Shown: in pieces, positions 25,691 through 34,609 of the stretch | Position numbering within the stretch: the first letter of the stretch is position 1 | Layout: the number at the start of each line of letters is the position of its first letter | Assembly (NCBI RefSeq): GCF_018383905.1 | Contig: NZ_JAGYWA010000002.1 | Coordinates: forward strand, 124,001 to 188,000 | Direction of reading: 5' to 3' | Length of the DNA stretch: 64,000 nt | DNA from: Flavobacterium branchiicola | GTDB taxonomy: Bacteria > Bacteroidota > Bacteroidia > Flavobacteriales > Flavobacteriaceae | The notes under the pieces: generated by a model | Databases searched by the model: none | Told to the model about the DNA's origin: nothing | The model's input: only the letters and a program-made list of their open reading frames with translations | Made by a program: the position numbers and the translations under genes

Positions 25691-28600
25691 TTATTCGCAA
25701 AATGCTTTTTTACTATCAGTAAATATTTTCCAGCCCTCAATACCATTTTCGGGATCTTTTGTAACAACCTCCATTAAAGTGGTGTTGTTTTTTAAATCCT
25801 CCAATAATATTTTTTCTTCTGCTTCTGACAAATTTAATGATTTATTTTTGCTCACAATTTTATCAGCAAGTTCATCTGTTAAGCCTAAATCTTTTAATCG
25901 ACTACGAGTATTTCCGATCGCAGCTGTCGTTTTGACTATTGTTTTCCCTTTTCCAACCCAAGATGTGAATTTTCCGCTTGGAGATTCTATAACTTGTATT
26001 TCGACAGCCCCTTCTTTCGCTAATTGTGACCATGTTTTAGGATATCCGGATACAGGATCCATTTCTTTAATTTTAAATAAAGTTTGTTCAGCCTTACCAA
26101 ATTTTCCAAACCAAGGAATTGCTCTGTTAGTTGCAATTTCAAATTTGGATGGATCTAAGATTGTTATTTTATAGTAAAAATCGTATTCGTTTTTTTCCAT
26201 GTTTAATGCTCTTCCATCAAAATCATAAGGTTTACCATTAAACATCGGACTTGTATAGACTCCTCCTAAATTTGGGGTTCCATCTGGTAAATCTCCAAAT
26301 GAACCGCCATATCTATCAAATACCTCATTTTTATATGGTGCTCTTTTAACCAATGGACCATATCCTCCATTTGCTGGAGGCCATAATGCATTGTTTTTCG
26401 CATCATAATTTATTTTATATTCTTTTGCCAAAGCTTCAAGTTTATCCCATTGGCCTTGTTTGTAGTAATTCCAGTATTGACCTCTGACAGTACTTGGTAA
26501 TTTTTCTAAATGTAATTTTTCTAAATATTCAGAGTTTAGTGATAGTTCAAAAGCTTTTTGATTTATGAAAAACTCGTTGTTAACTTTTGCTTTATTTGGG
26601 TACCACCAAGATTTAAATTTATCAATATCTTTTAAAGCATTTGATAATTCACTATTACTGGCAGATTTCCATAATGTTACAAAAGAATCGTAATCATCAT
26701 CAAAATGCGCAACATCTTCGATTTCGTTTAAAATGGCGTTATTTGCATCTTTGAAATCGACTCCAAATTTATTTTTTAATGAAGGATCAGCTTTAATTTT
26801 GTTAAATATTGTCGGATAATTTTTTTCTACTGAAGTCAAAAAGTTAGTTTCCGAAGAGGCTATTAGAAGCGGTCTGGCATAAAACTGACCTACATCAGTG
26901 CTAATAATTTCAATAGTTTGAATTCCTTTTCCTGCAATGCTAATATCTTTAATTATTTGTACAACCTTGGTTGCACCAGTATAACTGGCAGGTAAAGTTC
27001 TTAACTCGGATAAAACTAAAGATCCACTTACATCAGCAACCTTAGCAACACTTACACCTTGGGCATAACTTGCTCCATTTGCCATTTTGGCATTAACACC
27101 TATAATTACGTTATCGTTTTGTAATAATAAACTAAACTCGTTAACACTAGTGCATTTATCAGCTAAGGTCAATTCAACATAAGTTCCATAAACTACTTTT
27201 TCAAAAATTTGTTTTTTTGTACCAACAATGCTGATGTTTTCAATATTTATAATTGCTTTATAAATATTATAAAAGGATTTACTAATATTTTTAAGTTCAC
27301 CAGGAATACCTTTAGCACGGGTTATCGTTTTTGCTAAGTTTTCTTTATTAAAAATTATTTTCGATGCACCTCTTGCACCATTAATTACTTGTCCAGAAAG
27401 CCTGCCTAGTGAATAAGTCATATAGGCATCATCCCATAGATTAACAAGATTTTTTAAATATTGATTGTCTATGTTTTTAATGGCATCTGGAGAAAGTTGA
27501 AAAGCAATGTCGGCACCAGCAACTGCAGCATCGACTAATAAAACAAGTCCAGGATTTGCAGTTGTTACTGCTGGAATTATTGCTAATATATCTAAAGCAA
27601 TTCTAAGTTGTACATCTGACGTTTTATTTTCTTGCTGCTTCATTATCCAGTATAGATAAATTGCAGGTACTATAGCATCGTCACCTTCTTTTATATCTTT
27701 GCCATTAGTATTTTTAATATCAAAATCATTCTCAAATTTAACTCGAATTAACTCGAAAGGGTCTACACTTATTGTTCTATGAAAAGGTTTATCATTAACT
27801 AAATGTGAGTAATCTCTGAATGTAATTGTAATCTTTCCGTTAGTTTTATCCAATTCTGTTACAAAAACATTACACGTTAAAATATGGGCAGCATCTTTGC
27901 ATACATATACGTATTTATCTGCATCTTCACCAGTTTTCCAAGCTCCATTTAGGTTACGTGCCTCAGGGGTATCCTTTTTTTGATCTGCAACATAAGTAGA
28001 TATTATGGCTAATAATGTGTAATAATACTCTTGATCACCACTCATATCTCCATATAATCCTCTTAATATTTCATATCCATTCGCTGATAATCCCTTTAGT
28101 AGTTCAGGGATATCATCAGGTCTTATATTAATTAATAATTCAAGAAGCATATCTTCTTTTGAATCTGAAAATTTCCAGGTCTTATATTGCTTAAGAAATT
28201 CTAGTCTTTTTTTGATAGGAATATTGCTCATTAAGCATTCTCGACCTAAACCATTTATTACATTTGATAAATCCTCTAATGATAAATCAGTGGTAACATT
28301 TCCTTTGTTTTTAAGATCATTGTAGTATATATAAAGAAGTTCATCTAAACTTGCTAAATATTCTGTCGAAGTAAAAATGTCTTTTTTAACATTATTTGAT
28401 ATGTCAGCATAAAAAACAGGGATCGAAACTCTGGTTGTTCCTTGATTTTTTGACATTGATGCACGTAAGCCATCTCTAATCTTTTTATTAAATCTTAAGG
28501 TAACATCTTTTCCTATCTGGTCTTCTGCATAACCCAAACAGTTAATTAAATCAGGATTATTTCGTAAAAAGTAAGCAATACGAATTGCATGAAGAGCATT

Positions 28601-31600
28601 TATTCCATATAAATCGCTACTGAATTCGCTTAAAAAATAAAGTTCATTTGCATCTAGTGGATTTATTGAACTCGGAATATTTATTGCTCCTTTTAGTTCT
28701 TTTATATAATCTTTTAAAAAGAATATTTTTTTCTGTGGTCCGTTGCCATAATTATCCTTAGCTACATCTAAATCTGTATAATTAGTTACTTTTTGAACTT
28801 TAAAGAGAAGTTGACCTTTTTCAATTGCAGGAATACCTACGATAATATTTTTATTTTTTAAATCAAAACTTGTTTTATCTATATAAAATTTATTTGTAAT
28901 TACCTGTCCATTATTATCGATTTCAGCATATCCGACTAAATTTATTATGTCGGAATCTTTCATCGGATGGGCAATTGAATATGTTTTGCCATTAGCGAGG
29001 GTGAACCTTTTTAATGTACCAATAGGGAAAATAGTATTTTCAAAGTTAGATTTATCGGGTGACCAATTATCATCAAAGTATGAGAATCCAACACTGCTTA
29101 TTGGTTCTTTAATGGTAAAAGGTTTTCCGGCTGGTGTTAAAAAAGTAAGTGATCCATCTGTGTTTTTAAAGTTAGCGTACAATTGTTCCATATTCCCAAC
29201 TTCAACATGCGCCCCCGAAGAACTCTTCTGGAAACCATAAAACTTCCATCCGCCACTATGAATGATATCCCAGTCGTTGTGAGATAGCACAGTTCCTGTT
29301 CCATAATCCATTAAAAGATTGGTTTTTTTGGAATCTTTTATATCAGTAAATGGATGTTTAAGGCCAAAAATACCGTGACCTAATTCGTGAGCGGCTGTTC
29401 TTAGTTTGTTATCAAAAACAAAAGCATACTGACCTCCCAGAGGCATAAAACCATCATATCCACTTCCACCTAGTTTACCGGTATAAATAATGTAGTAGGT
29501 TTCGTCATTATAAGTGAAAGTAGAACTTGATTCTATCTGGTTTTTAATTTCATTTTGAGCATTGGTATAGACATTAACAATATTACTGTCTCCGCAATCA
29601 ATTACATCGGGTAATGGTTTAATGGCGACATTCTGCGAGGTTACTTTAAATTCTACTCCGACTTTATTGTAGATACTGTTTAAAGAATCCTGCATTACCG
29701 AAGCGGTTGGAACACTTGCCTTATTTATGCTTAAGATCGTTACATTTATTACAGGTTTTTTCTCCAGCTGCCAAACGTTTATTTTACCGGCAATATCAGA
29801 TTTACCTTCAATAGTTTTAGTAGCATCTTTTGGATCTTTCTGTGGTGTGCCTTTTACTGTAGCAATAATACTTTCTTTAGAGAAGGCTAAAGTTTGCTCA
29901 ACAGTTATTTCTGCTTCAGTATCGCTATTCCACTTAGCATCAACTACAGTTCCTGCATTAGTTTTAAAAACGATATCATCTTTTGTTGTTTCGTTTTTAA
30001 ATACAGCTGTAGCGATAAAAGTTTCCGGACCGTTTATATCTGATACAGCCTTATAATTTACATTATATACACCGCCATCACTGGTAGGGATTTTCTCGTA
30101 AGTATCGATTAGTTTTTGTGAACCTGAACTTGGTTTAACATCAAAAGCGTATTTACTATCTGTGCTGTTTTTAAAGGTTATTTTAGCATTAGAAGTATAT
30201 ATTTGTGTTATTTCACCACTAGATGATACTCCATTGGTATTTGCGGCAGTTGCTTTACCACCTGGGGCAGGATCTGTAATAATTGGCTCACCCTTGCCAT
30301 TTGCAGGAATAGTAACGGTTTTTCCTTTATTATCTGTATAAACTTGATTATATACAGATTTTGGAACAGTTGTAATCTGTCCATCGGTTCCGGTTATGGT
30401 TGTGCTACCATCAGGATTTAAAACAGCTGATTTTATCTCATAATCAACCTTAACTTCTAATGATTTTCCATCACTACCAAATACATCATTAAATACACCA
30501 TCTAAATCTGCCATACTACTCCAATTGGGATCGTAACTAGCAATGATTTCTCCGGAAATTAATTTGAAATCGGTATTAATTCCTATGTTGTTAAACGTAA
30601 TTCGGATACGAGTGTTTTCGCCGATTTTTCCTTTTGACTCGCCTTTTTCATTTTCTCCGGCTAAGGCATCTGCAGCATCAATTAAATTTCTGAATTTTTC
30701 TAAAAATGGTAATGTTACATAACCATCACCAGAGAATGTACCATTATTGCCTGTTGCATGTAGTACTACGATTGGAAAATCTCCGGCTGTTACAACATCA
30801 TTAGGAAATAAATCTTTTAGTGGTGTTTTGTTAGCTAAATCTTTTGGATCCGGCTTTATGCCACAGCCCTGAAAAGCAATTTCGTCTCTAACAAGTGTTG
30901 TAAACTCTTTAATAGTACTGTGTGTATATTTTCCAGCATCACAAGATGCACCAACAGTATATTCGTAAGTTGTATTTGCTTTTAAATTGCTAATGGCGAT
31001 ATTTTCTCTTGGAGTTACAAGACTATACCACTCAGATCCTGAATTTTTTTCACGATATTTTACCTGATAATCAAAATTATCAATATTTCCGCTCCAGCTT
31101 ACTTTAGCCTGATTTTCGCTAATACCTTCAGTTTTAATTCCTAAAGGTGCGGTACAATATACTTCATAATCAAATGAAAATATTTCGCTGTAACCATTGT
31201 TTTTAAAAACGCCAATTTCTTCAGCCCCAAGTAATGCTTTTGCTTTTACGCGCCACGCATATTTTCTACCGGGAATTAGCTGAGGTTCGTTTATGCCATA
31301 TTGTAATGATGTTGTTCTGGTAGTGGTTGTATATAAAGGCGGAGAATACGCAAAGGCATTCTGAACTGGAGTGTATTTGTCCCAAATTTCGACCAACGAA
31401 AACTCATACTCAACATTGCTAACGTTTATACTTCTTGGTGTCCAGCCAAAAACGATGTTCTGAATGTTTTGCTGCATGATCGAAGCATTGTTCAAAGGCA
31501 GGTTCAGAAAAGGTGGTTCATTCTGGAAAATAATGGTTGTAGTGCCCGTTTTGTTGGATAGTTTTTTATTGGTTGCAAAATCATAAACCTCAACATAAAT

Positions 31601-32011
31601 ATTATAAATTCCTTCAGGTAATGGCTGAGCGTATTGATTAGGGTTTATACCTAATAAATTCTGATATTCAAAATAAGGTGCTAAATCAACATTTGTTAAT
31701 TGGAGCGGAAATCCTCCTTCAAGATATAATGGTTTTGCGCCTACAACAAAATCATTTGTATTAAAGGCAATTCCGTTACCCTGAAAATAAATCTTCAATC
31801 GTACCTGACGATTTGATATGGTCAAATCGTTCAGTACCAATTGTATTTTAATCGGACTGTTTATTGTTGTGGCATCAGCATAACTGCTCAGATAAATAGG
31901 TGAGGGCTGTATAAGCTGTGTGGTTATTCGAACAGGATAAGTTTGTGCAGAAACACCTGAGCCTAAAAGGGAACATAGTAATAACAGGTATAAGTGTATT
32001 TTTTTTATCAT
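25691..32011 (-). CDS. Giant TANFOR/FnIII polymorphic toxin with internal metalloprotease and TNT-like domain
   Basis: About 2106 residues from the ATG at 32011, whose signal peptide (IKKIHLYLLLLCSLLGSGVSA) is ideal; an upstream in-frame ATG at 32035 is less likely. Residues below count from 32035. A TANFOR-type N-terminal domain (about 33-170, YPVRITTQL then LPEGIYNIYVEVYDF) is followed by beta domains and an FnIII domain (about 295-380). A zinc metalloprotease site HELGHGIFGLKH (883-894) has a Met-turn-like NLLMDYG (Met 909). A hydrophobic pre-toxin stretch lies near 1475-1515. The C terminus is TNT-like: WPPANGG, FDRYGG (Arg 1908), then IPWFGKFGKAEQTLF with Gln 1984 at the catalytic Gln position of TNT. 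TNT enzymes destroy NAD. About 110 residues of linker-like tail follow. Confidence 0.75.
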   Translation of the reverse strand: MIKKIHLYLLLLCSLLGSGVSAQTYPVRITTQLIQPSPIYLSSYADATTINSPIKIQLVLNDLTISNRQVRLKIYFQGNGIAFNTNDFVVGAKPLYLEGGFPLQLTNVDLAPYFEYQNLLGINPNQYAQPLPEGIYNIYVEVYDFATNKKLSNKTGTTTIIFQNEPPFLNLPLNNASIMQQNIQNIVFGWTPRSINVSNVEYEFSLVEIWDKYTPVQNAFAYSPPLYTTTTRTTSLQYGINEPQLIPGRKYAWRVKAKALLGAEEIGVFKNNGYSEIFSFDYEVYCTAPLGIKTEGISENQAKVSWSGNIDNFDYQVKYREKNSGSEWYSLVTPRENIAISNLKANTTYEYTVGASCDAGKYTHSTIKEFTTLVRDEIAFQGCGIKPDPKDLANKTPLKDLFPNDVVTAGDFPIVVLHATGNNGTFSGDGYVTLPFLEKFRNLIDAADALAGENEKGESKGKIGENTRIRITFNNIGINTDFKLISGEIIASYDPNWSSMADLDGVFNDVFGSDGKSLEVKVDYEIKSAVLNPDGSTTITGTDGQITTVPKSVYNQVYTDNKGKTVTIPANGKGEPIITDPAPGGKATAANTNGVSSSGEITQIYTSNAKITFKNSTDSKYAFDVKPSSGSQKLIDTYEKIPTSDGGVYNVNYKAVSDINGPETFIATAVFKNETTKDDIVFKTNAGTVVDAKWNSDTEAEITVEQTLAFSKESIIATVKGTPQKDPKDATKTIEGKSDIAGKINVWQLEKKPVINVTILSINKASVPTASVMQDSLNSIYNKVGVEFKVTSQNVAIKPLPDVIDCGDSNIVNVYTNAQNEIKNQIESSSTFTYNDETYYIIYTGKLGGSGYDGFMPLGGQYAFVFDNKLRTAAHELGHGIFGLKHPFTDIKDSKKTNLLMDYGTGTVLSHNDWDIIHSGGWKFYGFQKSSSGAHVEVGNMEQLYANFKNTDGSLTFLTPAGKPFTIKEPISSVGFSYFDDNWSPDKSNFENTIFPIGTLKRFTLANGKTYSIAHPMKDSDIINLVGYAEIDNNGQVITNKFYIDKTSFDLKNKNIIVGIPAIEKGQLLFKVQKVTNYTDLDVAKDNYGNGPQKKIFFLKDYIKELKGAINIPSSINPLDANELYFLSEFSSDLYGINALHAIRIAYFLRNNPDLINCLGYAEDQIGKDVTLRFNKKIRDGLRASMSKNQGTTRVSIPVFYADISNNVKKDIFTSTEYLASLDELLYIYYNDLKNKGNVTTDLSLEDLSNVINGLGRECLMSNIPIKKRLEFLKQYKTWKFSDSKEDMLLELLINIRPDDIPELLKGLSANGYEILRGLYGDMSGDQEYYYTLLAIISTYVADQKKDTPEARNLNGAWKTGEDADKYVYVCKDAAHILTCNVFVTELDKTNGKITITFRDYSHLVNDKPFHRTISVDPFELIRVKFENDFDIKNTNGKDIKEGDDAIVPAIYLYWIMKQQENKTSDVQLRIALDILAIIPAVTTANPGLVLLVDAAVAGADIAFQLSPDAIKNIDNQYLKNLVNLWDDAYMTYSLGRLSGQVINGARGASKIIFNKENLAKTITRAKGIPGELKNISKSFYNIYKAIINIENISIVGTKKQIFEKVVYGTYVELTLADKCTSVNEFSLLLQNDNVIIGVNAKMANGASYAQGVSVAKVADVSGSLVLSELRTLPASYTGATKVVQIIKDISIAGKGIQTIEIISTDVGQFYARPLLIASSETNFLTSVEKNYPTIFNKIKADPSLKNKFGVDFKDANNAILNEIEDVAHFDDDYDSFVTLWKSASNSELSNALKDIDKFKSWWYPNKAKVNNEFFINQKAFELSLNSEYLEKLHLEKLPSTVRGQYWNYYKQGQWDKLEALAKEYKINYDAKNNALWPPANGGYGPLVKRAPYKNEVFDRYGGSFGDLPDGTPNLGGVYTSPMFNGKPYDFDGRALNMEKNEYDFYYKITILDPSKFEIATNRAIPWFGKFGKAEQTLFKIKEMDPVSGYPKTWSQLAKEGAVEIQVIESPSGKFTSWVGKGKTIVKTTAAIGNTRSRLKDLGLTDELADKIVSKNKSLNLSEAEEKILLEDLKNNTTLMEVVTKDPENGIEGWKIFTDSKKAFCE

Positions 32012-32063
32012 TTGGGGTAGTTGAGATTTATCCATTATTTTCTCTGATATCTTATTTATGTCT

Positions 32064-34523
32064 TTAGTTCTGAATATGTTTTAGCTCGACTTCATCATTT
32101 GCAGCATTTTTTACGGCAAGATCATGATAGAACGGAATCATTTTTACTTCGATTGACTCTGTAATTTCGGCAGCTGTCTTTTTAGATTTAATCAATTTAA
32201 AGGCTTCTTCAATTTCTTCTTTATTGAAATCAGCAGCATATTGATTTTGCTGAATTTCAGAAGTGGAAGTTTTTGCCAGTTTTTCGATTTCTTTAAACAT
32301 CCATCTGTGGTTGATTAGTTTTTTACGACTGTTTTCAGCTCTTTCAACTAATTTTTGATATGATTTGTAAGCGGTTTTATTGGCAACATCAGCTTCATTA
32401 ACACCGTGTAAAACGTGACTGTTTACTCTTCCAATAGCTATCGAATAATCATTTTCGAGACTTTCATCTTTACGTTTCATGTCGTTCTCGAGTTTTTGTG
32501 CCGACTCGATAAAATACTCATTGTATTTTTTTACTGTTTCGGCTTCAATTGCATAGGCATCAAGATAGTCTAAAGCTTTTTCTTTAAAATCTTTTTCGTC
32601 CGTGGCCAGTCTAGCGTTGTTTAAAAGGTTTTCCAGCTTGCTGTTTTCTTCAGCAGGTAATGGTTGCAGAGCAAGTTGCATTTCTTGTAATTCATCAGTT
32701 ATTTCGTAACGTGTACCTTCAAAAGTTCTTCCGTTAAAGTTTATTTTAAGTACAGGTTCCAGTTTTACATCTTCTAGTGCTTCTTCGGTTTTTGGTTCTC
32801 TTTTTGGACGCAATTTTATTTTATCAAAAGAGTAGGCGTAGGTAATGGTTGCCGTTAAATCATTGTTTTTTTGCGTTTTTGAATTGCTGAACAATGAAAT
32901 AATTCCTGCACTAAAATTGTGTTTTTGAAGATAAATGTATGATCCGTTTACTCTGAAATTCAGAATATCGTTTTGTTTGTCTCCGTCTATATAACTAGTG
33001 TTGTAACTGGTTGAAGCCGAAGTGGTAAATTTTTTATCATAAAATAGTTTTGTTGCACCAATTGTAGGCCCAATGATAAGGCTTTTGCCGGAATCTGTTT
33101 TTCCGTAGGTATTGTTTAATGAGGCAATTAAATTTAGATCTATTGCCGGATAGCCAATACTGTAGGATATTCCAGAGTTGTAATAGGTTGTTTTACCGCC
33201 TTCTATGGTGTGACCTTGCTGTTGGTTTACGGCATCCTGCATAGAAAAGTTAGCATTAATAGATTTTTTAATGGTCTTTTCATTCTTTAGCAAATAATTT
33301 ACGGCAAGCGATGCATTCTGATTGACTTGTCTGAAGTTTAAGGTATCAAGATAATCATAGTTAGAAACCTGATTGATGTAATCAAACTGGTTACGACTGT
33401 TGGTATAGGATTGAAAATTGGAATAATTGACGTTAAAATTCAGTTTTTCATTGGCTCTGTAATCAACATTTATGGCAGAGACCAATCGTTTCATCTGGCT
33501 TTCTTTTTGTTTGTCCAGATTATCTTTTTGGAGTCCAAAGTTTGCAGAAAGTGAGACTTTATTTTTAAAGATAGTCTGTGTTGCGTTTATGGTAATGTTT
33601 TCTAAATCATTATTAAAATAATAACCTCCCAATGTTCTGTAATTTGGGTCAATTCGTTCGTATCCCAAACCTAAAGTTCCTGTTCCGGCAGGATAAGCCA
33701 AATCACCTTTGAAAGCGCTGTAACTTGCCGTTGTATTGTTCGGGCTTAAAAATAATGCAGCAACTCCTTTGGCTTTTGTTCCATCAGCTGTGCGGGTATC
33801 TTCGGTAATACTGCTGTTCGCAAATTCAGTGTGAACTTGTAATTTTTGAAAAAGCTTAAAAGTAGTTTCAAGACTTACTGTTGCATTTTCTTTTGGAGAA
33901 ACACCCAATTCAAAAGGAACAGGATTGGATATGGAGTTTATTTCGTCTTTAGCTTTAAAGAAAATCAAACCAAAATTGACTTTTTCTAAAGTATAAGTAG
34001 TTTTAAATCCGTAGCCGAATCTTTTGTAAACAGGGAGAATATCCGGATATACACTATTATATTCGTTACTTTTTAAAAGCCTTCCGTACATGGCACTTAC
34101 CTTAAATTTTCCCTGTGGCGTTAAATCGACACCAAATCCTGTAAACTGATGTCCTGCTAATGTATATGGTGAAAAAGTCATACTGACATCGCCAATATGC
34201 GCCGTGATCCATTTATAAGACGGGTGAATGCTTAAACGATTCATTAAAACAGGTTTGCCATAACCGAACTTTTGATTGGTATAGGAAAATGAAAATGGAA
34301 TATTATATAATCCGGCGACATTGAAATTGATGTTTCCGTTTAGAAAATAACTAAACGGATCTCTGGCTGCATTTCCGGAGTAGAACACGCTGTTGGCAGA
34401 TGCTCCTCCGGATACATTTATCAATTTTGCTTTTCCGACTTCCTGTATATTAAAGTTTTGCGAAAAACCAAAAGCACAGAAGAAGAGCAATATTATATTT
34501 AATCTTAGTTTATTTAAAATCAT
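32064..34523 (-). CDS. Outer-membrane beta-barrel protein with helical C-terminal domain
   Basis: An 819-residue protein with a signal peptide (cleavage after CAFGFSQ) and about 550 residues of alternating amphipathic strands with many aromatic ends (for example LNFNVNYSNFQSYTN), typical of a large outer-membrane barrel. From about 620 to 800 it changes to charged helices, possibly coiled coil, likely periplasmic or extracellular. I recognise no named family; it is not an obvious TonB-dependent receptor or PorP/SprF, which is much shorter. Its place between the SprB-repeat adhesin and the giant toxin suggests that it anchors or exports one of them. Confidence 0.7.
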   Translation of the reverse strand: MILNKLRLNIILLFFCAFGFSQNFNIQEVGKAKLINVSGGASANSVFYSGNAARDPFSYFLNGNINFNVAGLYNIPFSFSYTNQKFGYGKPVLMNRLSIHPSYKWITAHIGDVSMTFSPYTLAGHQFTGFGVDLTPQGKFKVSAMYGRLLKSNEYNSVYPDILPVYKRFGYGFKTTYTLEKVNFGLIFFKAKDEINSISNPVPFELGVSPKENATVSLETTFKLFQKLQVHTEFANSSITEDTRTADGTKAKGVAALFLSPNNTTASYSAFKGDLAYPAGTGTLGLGYERIDPNYRTLGGYYFNNDLENITINATQTIFKNKVSLSANFGLQKDNLDKQKESQMKRLVSAINVDYRANEKLNFNVNYSNFQSYTNSRNQFDYINQVSNYDYLDTLNFRQVNQNASLAVNYLLKNEKTIKKSINANFSMQDAVNQQQGHTIEGGKTTYYNSGISYSIGYPAIDLNLIASLNNTYGKTDSGKSLIIGPTIGATKLFYDKKFTTSASTSYNTSYIDGDKQNDILNFRVNGSYIYLQKHNFSAGIISLFSNSKTQKNNDLTATITYAYSFDKIKLRPKREPKTEEALEDVKLEPVLKINFNGRTFEGTRYEITDELQEMQLALQPLPAEENSKLENLLNNARLATDEKDFKEKALDYLDAYAIEAETVKKYNEYFIESAQKLENDMKRKDESLENDYSIAIGRVNSHVLHGVNEADVANKTAYKSYQKLVERAENSRKKLINHRWMFKEIEKLAKTSTSEIQQNQYAADFNKEEIEEAFKLIKSKKTAAEITESIEVKMIPFYHDLAVKNAANDEVELKHIQN

Positions 34524-34609
34524 TATTTGCCTTACTTGAAAATCAGCTTGAATATTTGATTTTCAATATTTTTTGAAATTGATATTTTACTTATTTGATA
34601 AATGAAATG

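Noticed and set aside
28947..29240. Plus-strand frame of 97 codons opposite the giant toxin gene
   Set aside because: It is a shadow of the toxin frame, with no start signal and no recognisable protein; the same holds for other frames opposite the long minus-strand genes.
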